Source of the DNA: Pseudomonadota bacterium
GTDB lineage: Bacteria; Pseudomonadota; Gammaproteobacteria; Xanthomonadales; Xanthomonadaceae
DNA length: 36,157 nt
Direction: 5' to 3'
Assembly (NCBI GenBank): GCA_023388955.1
Contig: JAEWFH010000160.1
Span: forward strand, 1 to 36,157
Below are positions 26,178-33,324 of the stretch, in pieces. The position numbers and the translations under genes are program-made. A model generated the notes under the pieces. That model had not been told where the DNA came from and made no database searches. It saw only the letters and a list, made by a program, of their open reading frames with translations. Positions within the stretch are counted from its first letter, which is position 1; each line of letters starts with the position of its first letter.

Positions 26178-27178
26178 GCCTGCTCACCCGGGGGAGACTG
26201 GATGCACGCGTACTGGAGATCGACCTGGAGGCGGAGGCCACGCGGATCGCACGGCAGCTGCGGGAAGCCACCGCTCGCCAGCTGCACCGGCGCGGCCTCG
26301 TGGTCGCCATATCGGGCGGTATCGACAGTTCGGTGTGCGCCGCGCTCGCGGTACGGGCGGTCGGCCCGGATCGCGTACTGGCGCTGATCCTGCCCGAACA
26401 GGACTCCGACCCCGACAGCGCGGCCCGTGCCCGACTGCTGGCAGACCACCTCGGCATCCACGCGGAAACCATCGACATCACCCCCACCCTTGAAGCGATC
26501 GGCTGCTACCGCAGTCGCGACCAGGCAGTACGCAACGCATTGCCGCAGTACGACGAGGGCTGGGGGTTCAAGATCATCATCGCCGGCGGCCTGGCCGGGC
26601 GGGTGAACCACTTCCGCCTGGTTGCCGCCGCCCCGGACGGCACGGTGGTCGAGCGCAACCTGGCGCTGCAGGACTACCTCGCCATCGTCGCCGCCACCAA
26701 CTTCAAGCAGCGTATCCGCAAGACCCTGGAGTACTTCCACGCCGACCGCCTCAACTACGCGGTGGTCGGCACCCCCAACCGGCTGGAGCACGACCAGGGG
26801 TTTTTCGTGAAGAACGGGGACGGCTCCGCGGACGTGAAGCCCATCGCGCACCTGTACAAGTCGCAGGTCTACGCCATGGCGCACCACCTGGGCCTTCCGC
26901 AGCGCATCTGCGAGGCCGCGCCGACCACCGACACCTACAGCCTCAGCCAGGGCCAGGACGAGTTCTACTTCGCCCTGCCGTACCGGCAGATGGACCTGGC
27001 GCTGTGGGCGCTCGACCACCAGGTTCCCGCCACCGGGCTTGCGGACGCACTGGGGATGACGCCCGAGCAGGCCGAAGCGGTCTACACCGACATCCGCAAC
27101 AAGCGCCGCACGACCCGGTACCTGCATCTGCCGCCGATGACGCTGGATGGCGGGGCCTCACTGATGGTGGACGCTTGA
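26174..27178 (+). CDS. nadE: NAD-synthase-like ammonia-dependent ATP-pyrophosphatase
   Basis: 334 aa, larger than ordinary NH3-dependent NadE (about 275) and without a nitrilase/glutaminase domain. SGGIDSS (47-53) is the pyrophosphate loop. TPNRLEHDQGFFVKNGDGSADVKPIAHLYKSQV matches the NadE region around GDGxAD and LYKxQV (shown here in part only for the key residues). A middle insert around IIAGGLAGRVNHFRLVAAAP is not typical. It could be the cell's NAD synthase, or a paralogue that amidates a product of the neighbouring ligase. I favour the paralogue because of the operon position (inference). Start ATG overlaps the ligase stop; the end overlaps the next gene by four bases if that uses TTG. 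Confidence 0.85.
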   Translation: MSLLTRGRLDARVLEIDLEAEATRIARQLREATARQLHRRGLVVAISGGIDSSVCAALAVRAVGPDRVLALILPEQDSDPDSAARARLLADHLGIHAETIDITPTLEAIGCYRSRDQAVRNALPQYDEGWGFKIIIAGGLAGRVNHFRLVAAAPDGTVVERNLALQDYLAIVAATNFKQRIRKTLEYFHADRLNYAVVGTPNRLEHDQGFFVKNGDGSADVKPIAHLYKSQVYAMAHHLGLPQRICEAAPTTDTYSLSQGQDEFYFALPYRQMDLALWALDHQVPATGLADALGMTPEQAEAVYTDIRNKRRTTRYLHLPPMTLDGGASLMVDA

Positions 27179-28227
27179 ACGGCCCGCCACCGCCGTACAT
27201 GGCGCAGCCCGGCGATGTCGAGCGCGACCGCGATACCGTGCTCGGGATCTGGAGCGGCAACCTCGGCGAGAACCACCGGATGCTCGCCAAGTACGACTGG
27301 TTCTACCGCCACTGCCCTTTCGGCGCACCTCTGCTAGAGCTGCTGTACCACCACCCGTCGGGCGCCTGGGTGGGGGCGTGCTCGATCGGACGCCGGCGCA
27401 TGCTGTGGCAAGGCCGGGAGATCCGCAGTGGCCTGCTGGTCGACCTGGCCGTGCTGCCCAGGCACCGCTCGTTGGGGCCCGCGCTGATGATGCAGATGGG
27501 CCTCATCGAGAGTGCCCGCGAGCACCTGGACCTGACCCTCGGCTTTCCCAATCCGAAGGCCGCCGCGGTATTCCGGCGCATCCGCTACGACAAGTTCTCG
27601 GACATGGTGCGGCGGGTACGGGTCCTTCGGCACGGGCCATACCTGCGGCGACGCGTTCCGTCCTGGCTTGCCCGCCCGGCCGGCGCGCTGCTCGACCTGG
27701 CCACGACAGCGCGCGATTCCTGGCGTGCCCCCGGCTCACGGGGACTGGACGCCCAATGGAGCGTGCGCGCCACGCCCGACATGGACGAGCTGTGGTCGCG
27801 CTCCCTTCCCGGGCACGGCCTCCTCGCTGTCCGCGACCAGGCGTTCGCACGCTGGCGCTTCGATGATTCACCACTGGAGGAGGTCCGCTACCTGCTGGTA
27901 CGCGACCGGCGCTCCGGGCGCCTGGAGGCCTGGTTCGCGACCGACGCGACCAATGGCACCCTGCACGTGCGCGACTTCTGGTCCAGCGATGCCGCGACCG
28001 CGATCGGCACCCGGTACGTCGACGCCCTGCTGCGCGCCGCGCGCAGACTCGGGGTCACGGCCATCTCACTGTCGATGGCGGGGTCCCCGGAACGGGTCGC
28101 CAGCTGGGTTTCCCGGGGGTTCGTCGAGCGCAGCCGCCGGCCGGTGTTCGGTTACTGGAGCAAGCCTCCCAACCAGCTGCCGCGCGACCTCGACATCCAC
28201 CTGACCAGCGCCGACGAAGACGAATGA
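27175..28227 (+). CDS. GNAT-family acyltransferase
   Basis: 350 aa; GNAT motif A region is LLVDLAVLPRHRSLGPALMMQ, followed by LTLGFPNPKAAAVFRRIRYDKF. A second, weaker GNAT-like half follows (VRDRRSGRLEAWFATD to the C terminus), which may make this a double-domain enzyme like FemX/FemAB. It likely moves an acyl or aminoacyl group, probably from the ACP of this operon, to an amine of the glycan (inference). The start is uncertain. TTG 27175 gives a TTGA overlap with the NadE-like stop, matching the operon style. ATG 27199 would shorten the protein to 342 aa. The last 76 bp overlap the convergent deacetylase. Confidence 0.8.
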   Translation: MNGPPPPYMAQPGDVERDRDTVLGIWSGNLGENHRMLAKYDWFYRHCPFGAPLLELLYHHPSGAWVGACSIGRRRMLWQGREIRSGLLVDLAVLPRHRSLGPALMMQMGLIESAREHLDLTLGFPNPKAAAVFRRIRYDKFSDMVRRVRVLRHGPYLRRRVPSWLARPAGALLDLATTARDSWRAPGSRGLDAQWSVRATPDMDELWSRSLPGHGLLAVRDQAFARWRFDDSPLEEVRYLLVRDRRSGRLEAWFATDATNGTLHVRDFWSSDAATAIGTRYVDALLRAARRLGVTAISLSMAGSPERVASWVSRGFVERSRRPVFGYWSKPPNQLPRDLDIHLTSADEDE

Positions 28228-29261
28228 GCCCGTGCCGGGTATACGGAATCATCCAGCGCTGCCACCGGCCGGCGGAACAGTCTTGCCGCCAGCCGGTCGG
28301 GGCGGAAGCGGCCCTTTGCATCGACCACTGCACCGGTTTCGAACCCCACGCGCCCGAGCCGGCCGCCCGGGCCCTCCGCGGTGGGATTGAGGACGGGAAC
28401 GCTGGTGAACACCAACTCGTAGCCCGCCTCGTGCGCCTTTGCCGCGATCGCCGGGTCATGGGCGCCATGCGGGAACGACATGGACAGGGCCGGGGCGCCG
28501 CCGGTGATCGCCGCAAGCTGCCCGCGTGCGCCCGCGAGTTCACGGTCCAGGTCCGCCACGCGGGTCATCGGCGCATGGGTCATCCCGTGCAGCCCGAGTA
28601 CGACGCCATGCCTGTCCAGGCGCTCCAGCCCCGCCACATCCACCATGTGCACCAGCCCGTCGTCCAGCACGGGCACGAACGGCGCGAGCACGTCGTCCCT
28701 TGTCGCTTTGTCCAGGGTTTCCAGCGCGGCGATCAGCCGGCGCAACTCCGCGATGCCGTTCCCGTCCGTCCCCTGCCCCAGGTCCCGGCGCGCGAGCGCG
28801 GCATCCAGTTCGCCGACCTGCAGGACGCCACGCTGCCAGGCCGATACCAGCTGCTCCTGGAAGAACGGCTGGCTGCGACCCACCGCCCCGGAGACGACGA
28901 ACATCACGGCCGGCAGCCCGGCGTCCCGCAGCGCGGGCAAGGCGTGGTCGACGTTGTCGGCCCAGCCGTCATCGAAGGTGAGCAGCAGGGCCCGCGACGG
29001 CAGCCGGCCGGTACCGCCACGTGCGCGGAGCACCTGCGCAAGCGAGACCACCTGGTAGTGGCGGACGAAGAAGCCCAGGCACGCGCGGAAGACATCCACC
29101 GGCAGCGTGTACCCGGGGTCCGCCCCGGGCCATCGCGGGTCGGATTCCTCCAGTACCCGGTGGAACATCACCACGGTGAGCGTCCGCGCATTGCGGGCCC
29201 GATGGTAGAGCGCAAGCGCACCCGACGCGTACGACAGCTTCCTGACGAGATCACGCAGCAT
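28152..29261 (-). CDS. NodB-type polysaccharide deacetylase
   Basis: 369 aa CE4-like deacetylase. Motif 1 is LLLTFDDGWADN. GLHGMTHAPM gives the H-xxx-H metal site, and SFPHGAHDP is motif 3. No signal peptide is obvious. It differs from the deacetylase at 15826-16914 in motif detail and middle region, so the locus probably contains enzymes with different targets. ATG 29261 (MLRDLVRK) is chosen; ATG 29273 would add four residues. Both are interleaved with the start of the divergent GT2, and there is no separate intergenic region. Confidence 0.9.
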   Translation of the reverse strand: MLRDLVRKLSYASGALALYHRARNARTLTVVMFHRVLEESDPRWPGADPGYTLPVDVFRACLGFFVRHYQVVSLAQVLRARGGTGRLPSRALLLTFDDGWADNVDHALPALRDAGLPAVMFVVSGAVGRSQPFFQEQLVSAWQRGVLQVGELDAALARRDLGQGTDGNGIAELRRLIAALETLDKATRDDVLAPFVPVLDDGLVHMVDVAGLERLDRHGVVLGLHGMTHAPMTRVADLDRELAGARGQLAAITGGAPALSMSFPHGAHDPAIAAKAHEAGYELVFTSVPVLNPTAEGPGGRLGRVGFETGAVVDAKGRFRPDRLAARLFRRPVAALDDSVYPARAHSSSSALVRWMSRSRGSWLGGLLQ

Positions 29262-30201
29262 GACTGAGTCCATGGTCCGGGGTTGCGGGGCTGGCACGCC
29301 GCGGGTATCGGTGGTGATCCCGACCTGGAACCGGCGCGGACTGGTTTCGCGTGCCATTGATTCGGTACTCGCGCAGGACTGCGCGGTCGAAGAGATCATC
29401 GTCGTCGACGACGGCTCCACCGACGGGACCGGGGACGCCCTGCACGCGCGCTACGGCGACCGTATCCGGTACTACTGGCAGCCCAACGCCGGGGTCTCCG
29501 CTGCTCGCAACACCGGCCTGGCGATGGCGCGCGGGCGCTACCTTGCACTGCTCGACAGCGACGACCTGTGGATGCCGGACAAGACCCGCCTGCAGGCCGA
29601 CTGGCTGGACGCCCACCCCAGCTACGGGATGGTGGTGTGCGACGTGGCGCGGGTCGACCGCCACGGCCGCGACATCGACGTACTGCATCGCCGCCGGATC
29701 CAGCCCGAGGATGGCTGGGCATCGCGCTGGATCATGCACGACCCGGTGCTGGTGCCGGCCTCGGTGATGCTGCGCCGCGAAGTCGTGGACGACGTCGGCG
29801 GCTTCGACGAGACCCTGGCCACCGCCGAGGACCTCGAGTTCCACCTGCGGGTGGCGCGACGCTGGCGCATCGGCGTGGTTGCCCGGCCGCTGGTCCGGGC
29901 CATGCGCGGCCACGACGGTCTGTCGGCCCTGGCGAGCAGCTACGACGACTACGTGGCCGTGGTCGAGCGCTCCCTGGAAAAACTCCGCGGCCAGGTGGAC
30001 GAACCGGAGCGCCTGCGCGCGCTCGCGGGAGTCTATGCCTCCAACGCGCGGGGCGTGCTCCTGGAAGGACGCTGGAAGGACGCATGGCGCCTGGCGCTGC
30101 GGGCGTGGCGCACCTCCGACGATCTCCGGGTGCGCCGCCGCGTCCTTGGGCTCGCGGGGCTGGGCGGGAGCCGCGTGCTGGCGCGTGCCCTGCGCTCCTG
30201 A
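29260..30201 (+). CDS. Family 2 glycosyltransferase
   Basis: 313 aa GT-A fold enzyme. SVVIPTWNRRGLVSRAIDSV, VVDDGSTDGTGDAL and LDSDDLWMPDKTRL are the donor and metal sites. A TAEDLEFHLRVARRW segment has the ED acid typical of GT2. A C-terminal all-alpha region follows (about 220-313). There are no membrane segments. The start is ATG 29260 or ATG 29272; either overlaps the divergent deacetylase start. It ends 21 bp before the convergent initiating transferase. Confidence 0.9.
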   Translation: MTESMVRGCGAGTPRVSVVIPTWNRRGLVSRAIDSVLAQDCAVEEIIVVDDGSTDGTGDALHARYGDRIRYYWQPNAGVSAARNTGLAMARGRYLALLDSDDLWMPDKTRLQADWLDAHPSYGMVVCDVARVDRHGRDIDVLHRRRIQPEDGWASRWIMHDPVLVPASVMLRREVVDDVGGFDETLATAEDLEFHLRVARRWRIGVVARPLVRAMRGHDGLSALASSYDDYVAVVERSLEKLRGQVDEPERLRALAGVYASNARGVLLEGRWKDAWRLALRAWRTSDDLRVRRRVLGLAGLGGSRVLARALRS

Positions 30202-30222
30202 CCTGCCGGACCCGCCGCCCAC

Positions 30223-31617
30223 CTACCTCGCCCCACGCCGGAACAGGACCACTTCCACCGTCTGCAGCAGGATGAGCACGTCCAGTACCAGGCCCTGGTT
30301 CTTGACGTAGAACAGGTCGAACTTGAGCTTCTCTCCGGCGTCATGGACCGACGCCCCATAGGGATAGCGCAACTGCGCCCAGCCGGTCAGCCCCGGCTTC
30401 ACCGAATGACGCACACCGTAGTAGCGCAGCTGCGCGTCGAGCTGGCTGACGAAGTGCGGCCGTTCCGGGCGCGGGCCGACGAAGCTCATGTCGCCACGCA
30501 GCACGTTGAACAATTGCGGTAGCTCGTCGAGCCGGCTCATGCGCAGGAACCGGCCGATCCGGGTCACGCGGTCATCGTCCCGGCTGGCCCAGCGCGCCAC
30601 CCCATCCGCCTCGGCATCGGACCGCATGCTGCGGAACTTGGCCAGTTCGAAAACCCGCCCGTCCTCCCCGACCCGCGTCTGCCGGTACAGCACCGGACCA
30701 CCGCCCTCCGCCCAGACACACAGGGCGACCACGGCCATCACCGGCCAGGCCACCAGCAGCAGCAGCGAAGCCGCGGAGAGGTCGAAGAGGCGCTTGCTCA
30801 AGCGCCGCGGAAGCGAGTGGTCGAAGCCCCCTGAGAACACCAGCGAGGACGGCTCGAGCACGCTCAGCTTCAGGCAGCCGGCCTCGCGCTCGAAGAAGTC
30901 CGGGAGCTCCGTCACCCGGATGCCCTTCTGCGCGCACGCCAGCAGTTGCTCCATGGGCAAGCCCCCGCGCCGCTCATCGGGCGCGATGACGATCTCGTGG
31001 ATGCCGGAGGTGACCGCGAATTCGACCAGCGAGGGCTGCGGGAGCAGGCACGTCGCCGCCTCCACCGCCTGCTCCTGGCCCGGCATCGGCACGAAGCCGG
31101 CGATCACGAACGACTGCCGGTCGGACCTGCGCCGCATGCTCGTGTTGATCAGGTTGGCGGTCCTGCCGGCGCCCAGCACCAGCACCCGGCGCCGGAACTG
31201 CCCGGCGCCGAACAGCGCCTGTGCCAGGCGCCGTCCGAGCATCACCGCCACCAGCCCGATCAGCAGTGACAGCGCCAGCACGCCACGGCCGATGTAGGCC
31301 TGCGGAAGCAGGTAATACACGACCAGCAACACCACGCCGCCAAACACGAACGCCATTACCAGGCGCAGCCCGAACCCGTAGCGGTCGAGCCGGCCGTGCG
31401 GCTGGTACAGGCCGAACGCGGCCATGGAACCGGTCAGGACCAGCGCCACCAGCAACGCACGCAACGGCGCGGCCTGCAGGAACAGCGCCCGGCTTTCGGG
31501 GTCATCCAGAAAACGCAGCCAGACTGCCCCGCACACCGAAAGCAGCAGCACCGCCATCTCCGCTACCCACAACCCGCGCACCACCCGCTGCGCCAAGCTC
31601 GCGTTCACGCTCCTCAT
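30223..31617 (-). CDS. Initiating polyprenyl-phosphate sugar-1-phosphate transferase
   Basis: 464 aa inner-membrane enzyme of the WcaJ/WbaP type that loads the first sugar phosphate onto undecaprenyl phosphate. It has four N-terminal helices (about 10-130) and a nucleotide-binding-like domain with VLVLGAGRTANLI. A membrane hairpin (KRLFDLSAASLLLLVAWP) and the catalytic bacterial-transferase domain follow, with KFRSMRSDAE, SRLDELPQLFNVLRGDMSFVGPRP and KPGLTGWAQLRYPYG. It matches the EPS/exosortase-associated branch. AGGGG lies about 8 bp before ATG 31617. The beta-helix gene is 68 bp upstream in the same orientation. Confidence 0.95.
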   Translation of the reverse strand: MRSVNASLAQRVVRGLWVAEMAVLLLSVCGAVWLRFLDDPESRALFLQAAPLRALLVALVLTGSMAAFGLYQPHGRLDRYGFGLRLVMAFVFGGVVLLVVYYLLPQAYIGRGVLALSLLIGLVAVMLGRRLAQALFGAGQFRRRVLVLGAGRTANLINTSMRRRSDRQSFVIAGFVPMPGQEQAVEAATCLLPQPSLVEFAVTSGIHEIVIAPDERRGGLPMEQLLACAQKGIRVTELPDFFEREAGCLKLSVLEPSSLVFSGGFDHSLPRRLSKRLFDLSAASLLLLVAWPVMAVVALCVWAEGGGPVLYRQTRVGEDGRVFELAKFRSMRSDAEADGVARWASRDDDRVTRIGRFLRMSRLDELPQLFNVLRGDMSFVGPRPERPHFVSQLDAQLRYYGVRHSVKPGLTGWAQLRYPYGASVHDAGEKLKFDLFYVKNQGLVLDVLILLQTVEVVLFRRGAR

Positions 31618-31685
31618 CCCGATTCCCCTGCCCCTCTCTGCATCAACAACGACATGCCCGGCGCGCGGCGGACAGCGCCACCGGT

Positions 31686-33170
31686 TTACTCGCCCAGCAG
31701 CCTTGCGACCCAGCCGCGCACCTTCCCGATCGCCGAGTCGAGCGGGGAAGCCGATCCGGAACCCGGCCCGCCGCCCCCGTCATGCCCTTCCGGGTGCGCG
31801 GACAATGCCAGGCCCGCTTCGGCCTCGAGCGCCCCGATGTCCACCACCCCCCGGGAGCGCCGGCGTGCCGTGCCCGGGGCCACTGCCTGCTGCACCGGCG
31901 GCTCGAACGCAGGCACGCGCAGTGGGTCGGGGAACGGGAATCCCGCCGGGGTTGCGGGCGCATCATTGCCGGCATCGAGCAACGGACTGCCTGCGGCTGG
32001 GCGCAGGCCACCCCTGCCCGCACCGCCCAGCAGTGGATCCAGGCCGGTCCGGGTTGCCGACCACTCGCCCGGAACCAGCGTCGCGCCGTCCTGGACCCAG
32101 TTGTTGCTTCCGGCGACCTTGCGCCCCGATGACCACGGGTCCCGGCTGCGCGGACCACAGATCGGTGTCTCCACCTCGGAGGCCGGGTTCTCGCGCACGA
32201 TCGCCGGCGCCGGGCCCGTGGTCTTGTGGACCACGTTGTTGTGCATCTCCAGCGACCCCGCCCCCAGCTGCACCATCACCGCGTTGGCCCGGCCCTCCTG
32301 GTGGAACACGATGGTGTTGTTGACCATCCGCACCCGGCCCTGGCTGCGGCCATTGAGGTCGCCGCCGATGCGCACCGCGTTCCGCCAGCGCGCGGTATGC
32401 ACCAGCACATTGCCCACGACGTCCGCATCCTCGCGCTCCAGGTCCGCGGTCCAACCCGGCTTCTGGGTTTCGCAGTCCGGGCCGATCAGCTCGAGCTCGC
32501 CGTATTCGGACCCCTCCAGCCAGTTGTAGTAGATCTCCGCGCGGCTGTGGCGGACCTTCACCAACAGCCCTCCCGTCGCGCTGTGCACGTAGTTGTGCTG
32601 CATGCGGAACACGCTGCCCGGCCAGGCCACCTGGTCGTTCTGCATGTAGATGGAGTGGCGGTTGGTTCCCCTCCCGGAGCGCGCGACCTCGCTGTACTCC
32701 AGCGTGAACGAGCCCGAATTCTGGTCCGCGCCCAGGATCCCGTGCGAAGGACAGTCCTGGACGATGCTGTCGCGCACGGTGATGCCATGGGCCTCGCTGA
32801 AGACGCACGAGCGGCTGCCACCACGTACATCGAAGCCTTCCAGGACCACATGGTTGGAGCGTTCGAACTTGATGGTGTGCTGGCCACCGCGCAGCACCGG
32901 CCGGGTCGCGCCCGCCTCGCGCCGCCAGCGGATCCGGACCGGCGCTTCCGGACTGCCGCCGTCATCGACGCCGACCACGATGCCTCCTTCGTACACCGCG
33001 TCGCCATCCACCTCCACCACATCCCCCGGCCCGAGGTCGTTGGCGGCGAACACCTGCGACAGCTGCGTGTACTGGCGCCCCGAGCCGGGCGGACCCACGG
33101 TATGGGTCACTGCGGCCGCACTGGTTGGCAGGACCACGAACACAAGCGCGAAGCAGATGCCCATCCGCAT
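31686..33170 (-). CDS. Secreted right-handed beta-helix protein
   Basis: 494 aa with a signal peptide (MRMGICFALVFVVLPTSAAA). The body shows repeating short strands with asparagine/valine ladders, e.g. HVVLEGFDVRGGS, GITVRDSIVQDC, VRMVNNTIVFHQ and LEMHNNVVHKTTG, typical of the pectate-lyase/beta-helix superfamily. The C-terminal region has a proline-rich part and a glycine/serine linker (GGGGPGSGSASP), then an amphipathic helix ending in WVARLLGE. It may be an EPS lyase, epimerase or structural protein; no catalytic residues can be assigned safely. AGGG lies 8 bp before ATG 33170. No PEP-CTERM tail is present. Confidence 0.85.
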   Translation of the reverse strand: MRMGICFALVFVVLPTSAAAVTHTVGPPGSGRQYTQLSQVFAANDLGPGDVVEVDGDAVYEGGIVVGVDDGGSPEAPVRIRWRREAGATRPVLRGGQHTIKFERSNHVVLEGFDVRGGSRSCVFSEAHGITVRDSIVQDCPSHGILGADQNSGSFTLEYSEVARSGRGTNRHSIYMQNDQVAWPGSVFRMQHNYVHSATGGLLVKVRHSRAEIYYNWLEGSEYGELELIGPDCETQKPGWTADLEREDADVVGNVLVHTARWRNAVRIGGDLNGRSQGRVRMVNNTIVFHQEGRANAVMVQLGAGSLEMHNNVVHKTTGPAPAIVRENPASEVETPICGPRSRDPWSSGRKVAGSNNWVQDGATLVPGEWSATRTGLDPLLGGAGRGGLRPAAGSPLLDAGNDAPATPAGFPFPDPLRVPAFEPPVQQAVAPGTARRRSRGVVDIGALEAEAGLALSAHPEGHDGGGGPGSGSASPLDSAIGKVRGWVARLLGE

Positions 33171-33180
33171 GGTGAACCCT

Positions 33181-33219
33181 GGCGTTTGACAAGGACACCC
33201 AGCGGAACGTCCAAACGCC
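33181..33219. promoter_or_regulatory. Inverted repeat in the divergent beta-helix/GMC promoter region
   Basis: GGCGTTTG (33181-33188) is the exact complement of CAAACGCC (33212-33219). A consensus-like TTGACA at 33186-33191 overlaps the left arm on the plus strand, but no clear -10 follows 17 bp on. It is a candidate operator shared by the two divergent genes. Nothing else stands out in 33171-33324. Confidence 0.35.
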
Positions 33220-33324
33220 CCGGCGGCGGACGCCGTGCCGTGGCGACGGGCGCCTTGGCCCGTTTGCCGGCCATCCGGCGTTCTCAGGCAGAACGGGCAC
33301 ACGCGCCACTGCCGGGACGGCACA

